Source of the DNA: Nonomuraea cavernae
GTDB lineage: Bacteria > Actinomycetota > Actinomycetes > Streptosporangiales > Streptosporangiaceae
DNA: 64,000 nt
NCBI RefSeq assembly: GCF_014646355.1
Contig: NZ_BMNH01000021.1
Span: 62,001 to 126,000, forward strand
Direction of reading: 5' to 3'
Shown here: piece by piece, positions 25,033-33,460 of the stretch
Numbering within the stretch: position 1 is the stretch's first letter
Layout of the letters: each line of letters opens with the position of its first letter
Program-made: the position numbers and the translations under genes
The notes under the pieces: generated by a model
What the model saw: the letters and a program-made list of their open reading frames with translations, nothing else
Told to the model about the DNA's origin: nothing
Databases searched by the model: none

Positions 25033-26328
25033 TCACACTCCGGGGAGGCGGCCGTTGCGGAACAGGTCGACGAACGTCCGATGGTCTTCCCGGGCCTGTG
25101 CCCCGTACCGATGGGCGAAATCCACCAGCATCGCGATAAAGCCGGGCTTGTCGTCTCGCACCACCGCCACGATCGACTCCTCGGTCGAGAAGTCCACCAG
25201 GTCGTGGCTCGACTCGTCGTCGGCCACCGCGTGCATGCGCGCCACCGCCCGACCGAGATCCCGCATGATCGACTGGAGCTCGTCGGGCTCGTTGACGTCG
25301 TCCCAGTCGAGGTCGGCGGAGTAGGGCGAGACCTCGGCCACGAGCTGGCCGACGCCGTTGAGCATCGTGTAGCCGAGCCACGGGTCGGCGTAGGCCTGCA
25401 ACGCCCGCTGGGACTCGGCGGTGCGATGCCCCTGATGCCGGAAATATCCAGACACCTTCTCGTCCATGATGTGCCGCGCCACCGCCGGCACCTGCGCCTG
25501 CTTCATGTAGAGGATCACGTCGTTCTCCAGCGCCTGCGAGCGTCCCTCCAGCAGCAGGTTGTACGAGGGCAGCCCGGCCGACCCGATGCCCACCCCCTTG
25601 CGCAGCGCCACGTCCTTGATGACGTGCTCGACCGGGTTGGCCTGCCCCGGCAGCGTCGTCAGGTAGTCGTCGAACGCCGTCAGCACGGCCGAGCGGGTCG
25701 CCCGGTCGACGGGCTCACGCCCCTCCATGATCGCGAAGCGCCGGTCGTAGGCGTCGATCACGGTCTCCACGTCCAGCATCGCCACCCGGGTGCTCAGCCG
25801 GGCGGTCTGCAGCACCCGGTGCAGCACGCCGCTGGTGGTGTCGATGGTGAGCGACCCGATCGCGTCGTCCCCGCCGTGCGCGATCCCGGTCAGCTCGGCC
25901 AGGTACGCGGTGCCGAACCCGGCCACGAGCGCACCGATCACGTCGTCCGACAGCGCCTTGGCGTACCCCAGCAGCGCCACGCTCGCCGCGAACCGCTTGA
26001 GGTCCCAGGTGTAGGGCCCGACGTACGCCTCGTCGAAGTCGTTGACGTTGAACACCAGGACACCGGAGGCGTTCATGTAGGTGCCGAAGTTCTCCGCGTG
26101 CAGATCGCCGTGGATCCACACCCTGCTGGTCGCCGGGTCGAGGTAGGACCGGTCCGTGAACGCGTCGGTCAGGTCGGCGTAGAACAGGCAGGCGCTGCCC
26201 CGGTAGAACGCGAACGGCGAGGCCGCCATCTTCCGAAATTTCCGCCGGAAAGCCGCGGGATCGCGCTTGATCGAATCGCCGAACTCCGTCATCAGCACGT
26301 CGAGCAGATACCTGGAGCGTGTGTGCAT
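25033..26328 (-). CDS. DUF2252 family protein (kinase-like fold)
   Basis: A 431-residue protein with the DUF2252 signature: KMAASPFAFYRGSACLFYAD, then VWIHGDLHAENFGTY (HGDxHxxN, like the catalytic loop of APH kinases) and FNVNDFDEAYVGPYTWDLKR, which resembles the metal-binding loop. The fold is kinase-like but no reaction is established for the family. It heads a minus-strand unit with the ATP-grasp-like gene. Confidence 0.88.
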   Translation of the reverse strand: MHTRSRYLLDVLMTEFGDSIKRDPAAFRRKFRKMAASPFAFYRGSACLFYADLTDAFTDRSYLDPATSRVWIHGDLHAENFGTYMNASGVLVFNVNDFDEAYVGPYTWDLKRFAASVALLGYAKALSDDVIGALVAGFGTAYLAELTGIAHGGDDAIGSLTIDTTSGVLHRVLQTARLSTRVAMLDVETVIDAYDRRFAIMEGREPVDRATRSAVLTAFDDYLTTLPGQANPVEHVIKDVALRKGVGIGSAGLPSYNLLLEGRSQALENDVILYMKQAQVPAVARHIMDEKVSGYFRHQGHRTAESQRALQAYADPWLGYTMLNGVGQLVAEVSPYSADLDWDDVNEPDELQSIMRDLGRAVARMHAVADDESSHDLVDFSTEESIVAVVRDDKPGFIAMLVDFAHRYGAQAREDHRTFVDLFRNGRLPGV

Positions 26329-26437
26329 ACCTGGACGGTAAGCCGCCCGACGGCCCCCGCCTACCCTTTCGGCGACCAGGTCAGGGGGTGTCGCGCCGGC
26401 ACCGAGACCACCTCGCAGGCGGGAAGGGGGCGCTCAA

Positions 26438-26681
26438 GCCCGGCCGACCGGCCGCCGGGCCGGGCCTGAGGAAAGGATCGCGCGCCCTGGCGGGCGTGGG
26501 GGACCCGCCAGGGCGCGCTTCCTGCCCCATGCGCGGTGACTCCAGGACTCCGGCGAGGGATGGAGTCCTGGGTCGTTGGTTCGCGCACGGAGTCGGTGAG
26601 GGGGTGAGGAGACTCGAACGGACCGTCTTCGCACCACACGGTCGGCTCGGTCGGCACGGAGTGCACGGACGTGCCATGACC
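26438..26681. other. Gene-free stretch with a series of stem-loops
   Basis: The gap 26329-26934 contains no convincing gene. Inverted repeats follow one another: 26438-26445/26458-26465 (8 bp), 26480-26494/26504-26518 (15 bp perfect, 9-nt loop), 26542-26551/26562-26571 (10 bp perfect), 26621-26626/26638-26643 (6 bp) and 26649-26658/26670-26681 (10 bp with a 2-nt bulge). The 15-bp hairpin may be a terminator, although both flanking genes point away from the gap. The rest is unexplained. Confidence 0.7.
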
Positions 26682-26934
26682 TTCGCGCTGGTGGGTGTGG
26701 CTGAACCCCTGGCGATGCGACGCGTAACGCAGTAAACGTGTTGCATCGTGTGGGTCATGCCAGGGCAGGTATGGCATACCCGCGCGGACCGGCAGCACGG
26801 CCTCCACCTCCTCACCGGCTTTTCGATGGATTTGTACCAACGAATGGATGATGCGGCTGTCGGAGCCGTTCGGTCAAGAGGTTGTGGCCTGCTAGAACCA
26901 GATCGTCTAAATTGTTGGAACAAAAGGGGTGAAA

Positions 26935-27684
26935 GTGGCAAGGTCGGTGCTGTATCAGCAGGTGGCTTCGGAACTCCGTAAAGCCATCTACTCCGGTGTC
27001 CTCGGTCCCGGAGCGCAGTTGCCGACCGAGGCGCAGCTCATGGACGACCACGGGGTGAGCCGCAACACCGTCCGGCTGGCGCTGGGCGAGCTCGTCAATG
27101 AGGGGCTCGTGACGCGCACTCCCCGGCGCGGCACAGTGGTCCGTGACCGCCGGCCGCTGCTCATCTATCCGCAACGCGAGCTGGAGCCCCAGCCGACGGG
27201 AGAGGTGCGCGAGGCCTTCGCCTTCGCCGTCTCGCAGGAGGGCCGGGAGCCGACTCAGCTCATCGAGGTGCTGACCGTCACCCCCGTCGAGGAGATCGCC
27301 AGCCGGCTGGAGCTGGCCGACGGTGAGCTCGCGGTGGTGCGCCGGCGCCTGCGCTTCGTGGACGGGCAGCCGTACAACACCAATGACTCCTACTTTCCCC
27401 GCGAGTTGGTCGCCAACTCGGAAATCGCCAGGCCAGGCGACATCGCGCGCGGCGCGAACCGGGTGCTCGAGGAGCTCGGGCACGAGCAAATGCGAGTAAT
27501 TGACGACATTTCAGCGCGTATGCCCAACCAAGAGGAAGCAGAGAGGCTTCAATTGGAACTCGGTACCCCAGTTGTGGTGTATGTCCGAGTTGGCTACGAC
27601 AGGGCTGATTTGCCGGTGCGTGTCGCGGTGTCGGTGCTCCCCGCGGACAAGCACTTGATCAGGTACGAGCTCGACCGCCGCTGA
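26935..27684 (+). CDS. GntR-family regulator with UTRA domain (HutC subfamily)
   Basis: A 249-residue protein. The winged helix (about residues 1-70) shows LYQQVASELRKAIYSGVLGP and GVSRNTVRLALGELVNEGLV; the UTRA effector domain (about 85-245) has EIASRLELADGELAVVRRRL and ends SVLPADKHLIRYEL. AAGGGG five bases upstream favours GTG 26935 over GTG 26929. The ligand is unknown; no obvious target operon is attached. A terminator-like hairpin follows the gene. Confidence 0.88.
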   Translation: MARSVLYQQVASELRKAIYSGVLGPGAQLPTEAQLMDDHGVSRNTVRLALGELVNEGLVTRTPRRGTVVRDRRPLLIYPQRELEPQPTGEVREAFAFAVSQEGREPTQLIEVLTVTPVEEIASRLELADGELAVVRRRLRFVDGQPYNTNDSYFPRELVANSEIARPGDIARGANRVLEELGHEQMRVIDDISARMPNQEEAERLQLELGTPVVVYVRVGYDRADLPVRVAVSVLPADKHLIRYELDRR

Positions 27685-27747
27685 TCGAGCTCGGTTGGGG
27701 GTGATCCCGCCGGCCGCCCGCCGCGAGTAATCCGGCCTCGCAGGGCT

Positions 27748-27770
27748 AGGGGAGTTGTGCGCGCTCCCCT
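27748..27770 (+). terminator. Terminator-like hairpin after the GntR gene
   Basis: AGGGGAG (27748-27754) pairs perfectly with CTCCCCT (27764-27770) across a 9-nt loop. A TTTT run follows about 10 bp later. It lies 64 bp after the GntR stop. Confidence 0.5.
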
Positions 27771-27884
27771 GAAACCCGTTTTATCCGTTCATATTGCCTT
27801 CCGTCACCCAAGCCTATCCAGTGCGCTACACGACTGTCACTCTGTGTCATCAACTGATCGCACCATGCGACGAAGGGATGGATC

Positions 27885-28490
27885 ATGCTCTCGAACACCC
27901 TCCTCCTGCACCCGCTCGCCCTGCGCCAGGCCGAGCCGGCCGACCTCAAGGGCGTGCTGAGACTGCTGGCCGACACCGCCGAGTGGCTTCACGCGCGGGG
28001 GGTGCGGCAGTGGCCGCGCGGCGGGTTCAGCGCGGCGCGGATCGAGCCCCTGATCGAGGAACGAGTGCTGTACCTGCTGGACGACGAGCTCCGCTACCTC
28101 GACCCCGACGAGGACGCGCCGCCCGTCGCGACGATCGCCGTCGACGAGCACGCCGACCCCGAGTTCTGGACCCAGGCGGATGACCCGGGCGCCGCTCTGT
28201 ACGTGCACAAGCTGGCCGTGGCGCGGCAGTGGTCCGGCAGCGGGCTCGGTGACGCGCTGCTCGACTGGGCCGGGACGTGGGCCTACGCGACCGGGCGGCC
28301 CTGGCTGCGGCTCGACTGCGCCAAGGCGAACCCCGGGCTGCAGCACTACTACCGCAGCCGCGGCTTCCGGCACGTGCGCACGGTCGACCTCCCGCACCGC
28401 AGCTCCGGCGCGCTCTTCCAGCGGCGTGCGGAGGACGTGGGCGTCATGGCCTTCCGTGACCTCACGGTTCCTGAGCTGATCGCGGTCTGA
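27885..28490 (+). CDS. GNAT-family N-acetyltransferase
   Basis: A 201-residue protein starting at ATG 27885. The GNAT acetyl-CoA loop is VARQWSGSGLGDALLDWAG (Q-x3-G-x-G/A form), preceded by the strand LYVHKLAV and followed by RLDCAKANPGLQHYYRSRGF, the usual terminal beta-alpha motif. The acceptor is unknown. The 110 bp upstream are more AT-rich than the surroundings and probably hold its promoter. Confidence 0.85.
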   Translation: MLSNTLLLHPLALRQAEPADLKGVLRLLADTAEWLHARGVRQWPRGGFSAARIEPLIEERVLYLLDDELRYLDPDEDAPPVATIAVDEHADPEFWTQADDPGAALYVHKLAVARQWSGSGLGDALLDWAGTWAYATGRPWLRLDCAKANPGLQHYYRSRGFRHVRTVDLPHRSSGALFQRRAEDVGVMAFRDLTVPELIAV

Positions 28491-28598
28491 CCTCTCGGGC
28501 AGCCCTCGCGTCCGAGGTGAACCGGGCGCCAGGTAGAGACGGGATCTTCTGCCGTCATTCATGCAAAATGGTGCAGAGCACCCTATAGCCTCTGCTGC

Positions 28599-29279
28599 AT
28601 GACCGGATCCCTCCTTGAGGTGATCGCGCTCGACGTGCGCGACGCCGTGGCCGCCGAACAGGGCGGCGCCGACCGCCTGGAGGTCGTCGCCGACATGGCC
28701 GCCGACGGGCTCACCCCCTCGCCGGAGACGGTCGCCGCGATCGCCGCGGAGTGCCCGCTTCCCCAGATGGTGATGCTCCGCTGCGACGCTTCCTTCACGG
28801 CCGGCGCCGACGTGATCGGCCGGCTGAGCCGCGACGCCAAGGCGCTCGCCCAGGCGGGCGCGGCCGGGTTCGTCTTCGGCTTCCTCGACGGCGCGGGCGC
28901 CGTCGACCTGGCGGCCACCGAGGCGCTCATCCACGCCGTGTCGCCCCTGCCGTGGACCTTCCACCGGGCCGTCGACCACGCGGCCGACATCCAGGCCTCC
29001 TGGCGCGCCGTGCGCCTGCTCCCGAACCTCGCGACCGTCCTCACCTCGGGCTCACCCACCGGGGTCGGCGAGGGCATGTCCGTGCTCAGAGGGCGCGCCG
29101 ACGCGGGCGACGGCTCGATCATCCTGGCCGGCGGCGGGCTCCGGGCCGCGCACGTGCCGACCCTGCTGGACTTCGGCATCCGCGCCTTCCACGTCGGCTC
29201 CGCGGTGCGGGCCGGCTGGTCCGACCCGGTCGAGTGGCGCCTCGTCCGACGCTGGCGCGACCTGGTCGAGCGCGACTGA
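28599..29279 (+). CDS. cutC: CutC family protein
   Basis: A 226-residue TIM-barrel protein of the CutC family. It shows LEVIALDVRDAVAAEQGGAD and RLEVVADMAADGLTPS at the start, then TFHRAVDH and VLTSGSPTG, and GSIILAGGGLR near the end. CutC was named for copper homeostasis in E. coli, but a direct copper role is doubtful in many bacteria. It stands alone and is convergent with the DUF6986 gene. Confidence 0.92.
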   Translation: MTGSLLEVIALDVRDAVAAEQGGADRLEVVADMAADGLTPSPETVAAIAAECPLPQMVMLRCDASFTAGADVIGRLSRDAKALAQAGAAGFVFGFLDGAGAVDLAATEALIHAVSPLPWTFHRAVDHAADIQASWRAVRLLPNLATVLTSGSPTGVGEGMSVLRGRADAGDGSIILAGGGLRAAHVPTLLDFGIRAFHVGSAVRAGWSDPVEWRLVRRWRDLVERD

Positions 29280-29316
29280 GCGTCGCGCGGCCGGACGCTC
29301 GCCCCGGGACCGGACG

Positions 29317-30486
29317 TCACCTGGCCGGAGGCTCGTCCAGGGCGGCGTCGGCACGCCGCAGGGCGGCGGCCATCGTCCCGACGGTGGCGGGCTCGTCCAT
29401 GACCCCTCCTCCGGCGTCGCGCCGCTCCTCCCAGGCGCGCACCCGCTCGCGGTAGGAGTCGTAGCGCGCCAGATGGAACGCGTAGACCGTGGCGAACCGG
29501 CTCACCAGATGCGAGGGATGCATGTCCCACCCCTGCTGGAACCCGTGCGCCAGCGAGTGCCTGACGAGCTCGGCGTGCCGGCGCCACAGCGCCCGCACGT
29601 CGCCGGCCGAGCCGGAGGCGGGGGAGGCGGCCAGCGACCCGTCGGACAGCTCGACCCCGGTGTCCGCGAACGCCACGCGCATCACGTGTCGCGCGTGGTC
29701 GCAGGCCGGGTGGTCGAGCCGCTGCTCGTGCGGCGGCAGGCCGATCGCCGCCGTGTAGTCGAACACGCCGAAGTGCGCCGCGGCCAGCCTGCCGCCGAGC
29801 GACTCGGCCAGCTCCGCGCTCAGGAACCCCAGCGTCTGCGGCGCCTCCACCTGCATCTCGAACCGCAGTCGCACCCCCAGCGCGGCTTCCAGCCGCTCCA
29901 GGACGCCCGCGAACTGCCGGAGATAGCCCTCCATCAGCACCTTGGGGAACGTCACCGTGAACCCGGGAGGCAGCTCGCCCGCCCGCTCGACCACCGTGGT
30001 GACGAACCCGTCGAGGGTCCGCACCGACCGCGCCGGGTCGCCGTCGGCGAACGACTTGACCCGCGGGCCCCACCGGCGCGGCAACGTCCCCGCCGCCCAG
30101 AGCTCGGCCACCGCGACCGCCGCCCGCTCCGCGTCGCCGTCCTCCTGCCCCGGACGTACGCCGTAGCCGTCCTCGAAGTCGATCCGCAGGTCCTCGACCG
30201 GCTCGCGGCCGAGTTTGCGCAGCACCCGCTCGTGTACGGCGGCCGCCAGGTCGCCGGGCACCCCGAACACCTCGGCCAGCTCGGCGGGACCCGCCAGATG
30301 CTCGCAGACCAGGGCCAGCGCCTGCCCGCCCCAGTCGGCGACCGTGGTGGCGGAGAACCGGTCGGCGGGCACGTAGACGGTGTGCACCGGCTGGCGGTCG
30401 GGGCCGGCGCCCGGATAGCGGGCCCGCTGGACCCGGTAGCTCTCCTCGAACCCGGCGATGGGGACGTCTTCCAGGCTGACACGCAT
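29317..30486 (-). CDS. Aldolase/lyase-like protein (DUF6986, HpcH/HpaI-related)
   Basis: A 389-residue protein from ATG 30486. It has features of the HpcH/HpaI-citrate lyase beta superfamily: LRIDFEDGYGVRPG (acidic metal-site motif), RFEMQVEAPQTL with a conserved Glu, and HFGVFDYTAAIGLP, GWDMHPSHLVSRFA near the end. A C-C bond lyase reaction is inferred from the fold. The frame is open upstream through the antisense of fprA, which is a shadow. It is 26 bp behind fprA, probably in the same transcript. Confidence 0.75.
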   Translation of the reverse strand: MRVSLEDVPIAGFEESYRVQRARYPGAGPDRQPVHTVYVPADRFSATTVADWGGQALALVCEHLAGPAELAEVFGVPGDLAAAVHERVLRKLGREPVEDLRIDFEDGYGVRPGQEDGDAERAAVAVAELWAAGTLPRRWGPRVKSFADGDPARSVRTLDGFVTTVVERAGELPPGFTVTFPKVLMEGYLRQFAGVLERLEAALGVRLRFEMQVEAPQTLGFLSAELAESLGGRLAAAHFGVFDYTAAIGLPPHEQRLDHPACDHARHVMRVAFADTGVELSDGSLAASPASGSAGDVRALWRRHAELVRHSLAHGFQQGWDMHPSHLVSRFATVYAFHLARYDSYRERVRAWEERRDAGGGVMDEPATVGTMAAALRRADAALDEPPAR

Positions 30487-30512
30487 GTCCCGCACCCTAG
30501 CCGGGAAGCGGA

Positions 30513-31820
30513 TCACTCCCCAGGTCGGTAGGCGCGCAGCATGGCCTCCAGGCCGGCCAGCTTGACCCGCTCGCCCCGGCCCAGCGACCTGGCCAGCTCG
30601 GCCTCGGCCGCCTCGATGGCCAGCCACTCCTCGTAGCTGACCGGCCGCAGCCCGCGCTCGGCCAGCAGCGTGTCGATGTCGGTGGTCCGCGCCGGCTCGC
30701 GACCGGCCAGGTCGGACAGGAGGGTGCGGACGGTCTCGGCCGCGTCGGACTTGTTGGTGCCGATCACGCCGGTGGGGCCCCGCTTGAGCCAGCCCGCGAC
30801 GTACTCGCGCTCGCGCACCCGGCCCGCCTCGTGGGGCACCGTCATCGTCTCGGCCGAGAACGGCACGCCCGGCAGCGGGACGCTCTGGTAGCCGACCGAG
30901 CGCAGCACCATGCCGACCGGGAGCGTCTCGAACTCGCCGGCGCCCACCACGCGGCCCTCGGGCGACAGCCGGGTGCGTTCGAGCCGGAGGCCCTCCACCC
31001 GGTCGGTGCCGAGGATCTCGACGGGCCGCATCCAGAAGCGCACGTCGAGGCGGCGCGGCCGGCCGGTCGGCTCGCGGGCCGCCCAGGAGCGCAGGACGTC
31101 GATGTTGCCGCGGATCTGCCGGGGGAAGTCGCCGCCGAGGACCACGGCCTCGTCGGGCCGCACGCACACGTCGGCGTTGGCCAGCTCACCCAGCTCGCGC
31201 AGCTCCTTCAGGGTGAACTTGGCGTGCTCGGGGCCCCGGCGGCCGATCATGTGGATGGCCTTGACCTGGCTGTCCTCCAGGCGTTCGAGCACCTCGTGCG
31301 GCACGTCGGTGGCGCTCAGCTCGGCGGCCGTCTTGGCCAGGATCCGCACCACGTCCACGGCCACGTTGCCCACACCGATGACCGCGACCTCGGAGCTGTC
31401 GAGGACGAACCTGGAGGAGTCGACGTCGGGGTGGCCGCAGTACCAGTTGACGAAGTCGGTGGCCGCCACGCTGCCCGGAAGGTCCTCGCCCGGGATGCCG
31501 AGCTTGCGGTCGACCATCGCGCCGGTGGCGTAGACGACGGCGTCGTAGGCGCCGAGCAGGTCGTCCACCGTGACGTCGTCGCCGAGGGTGAGCCCGCCGA
31601 GAAATCTGACCTCGGGCAGCTCCAGGACGCGGCGCAGGTAGTTGGCGATCGACTTGATCGACGTGTGATCGGGCGCGACACCATATCTGACCAGCCCGTA
31701 CGGGGTGGGCAGCCGCTCGATCACGTCGACCTCGACCGCTCCGGCGGACTGCTTGACCAGTGCCTCGGCCGTGTAGATCCCGGCAGGGCCGGATCCGATG
31801 ACCGCCACGCGCAATGTCAC
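30513..31820 (-). CDS. fprA: Ferredoxin/adrenodoxin-type NADP+ reductase FprA
   Basis: A 435-residue FAD enzyme that passes electrons from NADPH to ferredoxin. The FAD loop is AVIGSGPAGIYTAEAL, the NADP loop VIGVGNVAVDVVRIL, and YGLVRYGVAPDHTSIK, PYGL and WLKRGPTGVIGTNKSDA are typical of the adrenodoxin-reductase family. GTG 31820 is preceded by AGGAGG. A palindrome 40 bp upstream may control it. Confidence 0.93.
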   Translation of the reverse strand: MTLRVAVIGSGPAGIYTAEALVKQSAGAVEVDVIERLPTPYGLVRYGVAPDHTSIKSIANYLRRVLELPEVRFLGGLTLGDDVTVDDLLGAYDAVVYATGAMVDRKLGIPGEDLPGSVAATDFVNWYCGHPDVDSSRFVLDSSEVAVIGVGNVAVDVVRILAKTAAELSATDVPHEVLERLEDSQVKAIHMIGRRGPEHAKFTLKELRELGELANADVCVRPDEAVVLGGDFPRQIRGNIDVLRSWAAREPTGRPRRLDVRFWMRPVEILGTDRVEGLRLERTRLSPEGRVVGAGEFETLPVGMVLRSVGYQSVPLPGVPFSAETMTVPHEAGRVREREYVAGWLKRGPTGVIGTNKSDAAETVRTLLSDLAGREPARTTDIDTLLAERGLRPVSYEEWLAIEAAEAELARSLGRGERVKLAGLEAMLRAYRPGE

Positions 31821-31859
31821 GTCGCCTCCTTAGCCGGCGATTCTGCAACAGAGAGCCCG

Positions 31860-31878
31860 CGTTACACCAGATGTAACG
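31860..31878. promoter_or_regulatory. Palindrome upstream of fprA
   Basis: CGTTACA-CCAGA-TGTAACG has perfect 7-bp arms, 40 bp before the fprA start. It is a plausible repressor site; the binding protein is unknown. Confidence 0.5.
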
Positions 31879-32099
31879 GGCCGGCGTGTTCGATGTATCC
31901 CCGGACGCCCCGAGCGACGAATCCATACCCTGACTTGACCTTTCTTATGACATATCAGGACCTGCCGAATCGGCATGCCGAGGCCCGGCGCGGAGGATCC
32001 GCCCGTCGAGTCCGCCATGGGCGGGTGGAGGCCGGTCGTCGAGACTGGCGGGACCAAACTCTTGCGGGAAGGGCGCGCTCGCGATCAAAGTGGGTGTTC

Positions 32100-32561
32100 G
32101 TGAGGCGAAAGCACGCGCTACGGCGGCCGAAGGATGGTCCGCTCCCGGGCACCCGGGACGACGACCTCTCGCCCACGAGCTCCCGCAGGTACGAAGCGTT
32201 CGGGCGGGTGATGGCCGCGCTCGCCGCCGAGGCCGAGTTCATCGAGTCCTGCCGCGACCTGACCTGGTGGCGGGGCTCCGAGCGGAGCTGGCACCTCGAG
32301 TGGCGCGACGGCCCCTACGCCTCCGAGGTGGCGGCGCTGCTCGACGAGCGGATGGCCGGCCTCGTCACGGCCGACGCCCCCGGCGGAGCCTCCTCGGCCG
32401 TCCTGCGCGTGATGGGCGTCCGCTTCGTGCTGCGGGCCATCGACCCGATGGGCAGGGTGAGCGTACGAGCCCGGCCGGGGTTCTGGAGGCTGGCCGAGGC
32501 GCTCGACACCACCCGCGCCACCAACACCCGTCACCCGTGGGAGGAGCTCCTCGGCGGTTAG
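32100..32561 (+). CDS. Hypothetical protein
   Basis: About 153 residues if started at GTG 32100; GTG 32094 and GTG 32025 are in-frame alternatives and no strong ribosome site separates them. The frame is open far upstream across fprA, so only the last 150 codons are believable. The N-terminus is basic (RRKHALRRPKDG); the middle is helical (EAFGRVMAALAAEAEFIESC) with several Trp. No domain recognised. Confidence 0.5.
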   Translation: MRRKHALRRPKDGPLPGTRDDDLSPTSSRRYEAFGRVMAALAAEAEFIESCRDLTWWRGSERSWHLEWRDGPYASEVAALLDERMAGLVTADAPGGASSAVLRVMGVRFVLRAIDPMGRVSVRARPGFWRLAEALDTTRATNTRHPWEELLGG

Positions 32562-32712
32562 CCGCCCAGGCTCCAGGGCGAGGACGGGACTCCACTGTCG
32601 AACAAGCAATAGCTTGGTCAAAAAGGGTTAACCGAAATTTGCCTTTTCTGTAGGGTTGCATAGTCTTTGGGTGGTCGTCCCAAGACATTTCCGGGGCAGG
32701 GATGACCAGGGA

Positions 32713-33390
32713 ATGGAGATGAACGACACCGCGATCGACTATGCCGACTTCGCCGAGTTCGACCGGCGGCAGCGCGGCATCGAGCGTCATGTGCTGGCGG
32801 CCTTCCTCGGAGGGCTGGTCGTCGGCCTGATCGGCATGCTCATGTCCGGCAGGGGGCCTGGATGGGTGGAACAGATCTACCATCCCTATGCCTATTTCGC
32901 GCTGACCCTGGTCGTGGGGGCGACCGCGTCCGGGTTCGGCTGGGCGCTGCTGACCACCTTCCTCGCCGCCGTGTCCATGCTGGTCGCGGCCATGGGCGGG
33001 AGCGTGTTCCGAGGTGATCTCGGCTTCGACGTGGTCGGTGACAGCCCCGCCGGGCTCAACTGGACGCTCGTCCTGCTGGTCGGTCTGGGGCTGCTCGCCT
33101 ACCTGACGCGCAGGCGCGACCGCTGGGGCGACCTCGCCGCCGGCCTCGTGGGAGCGGTGCTGCTCACCGACGTGGTCGACCGGGCCACGCCGGGCTTCAT
33201 CGGCGAGGTGCGGGAGTTCTGGCCGGTCCCGGCTCTGGTGATCGGCTCCTTGGCCGTCATCCTGGTGATCGTCGTGCGGAGGGGCGCCCGAGGACGCGTG
33301 CGCGCGCTCGCCGTCACCACCACGCTGGCCGGCCTGGCCGCCTTCTTGCTCGCCGGTCCGCTGTCAGGCTGGTTTCCGCCCCTCGTTTAA
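32713..33390 (+). CDS. Integral membrane protein of unknown function
   Basis: A 225-residue protein with an acidic cytoplasmic start (MEMNDTAIDYADFAEFDRRQ) and about six hydrophobic segments (AAFLGGLVVGLIGMLMS; FALTLVVGATASGFGWALL; LVLLVGLGLLAYL and others). ATG 32713 or 32719 follows CAGGGA. TTGCCT and TAGTCT with a 16-bp spacer (32639-32666) form a possible promoter. It precedes proS by 70 bp but is not part of the usual proS neighbourhood. Confidence 0.7.
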   Translation: MEMNDTAIDYADFAEFDRRQRGIERHVLAAFLGGLVVGLIGMLMSGRGPGWVEQIYHPYAYFALTLVVGATASGFGWALLTTFLAAVSMLVAAMGGSVFRGDLGFDVVGDSPAGLNWTLVLLVGLGLLAYLTRRRDRWGDLAAGLVGAVLLTDVVDRATPGFIGEVREFWPVPALVIGSLAVILVIVVRRGARGRVRALAVTTTLAGLAAFLLAGPLSGWFPPLV

Positions 33391-33460
33391 CCGGAGCGGC
33401 CTGCCGCCCCGAGTCGATAGCCTGTAGTCCTTCACATCCAGGCTCGACCAAGGAGTAGCC

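Noticed and set aside
26580..26640. Possible tRNA gene suggested by GACTCGAAC-like words
   Set aside because: The complementary T-stem does not pair and no acceptor or anticodon stem fits; no tRNA is called in the window.
27794..28183. 129-residue frame overlapping the GNAT gene start
   Set aside because: Another frame of a clear acetyltransferase; Pro/Arg-rich shadow.
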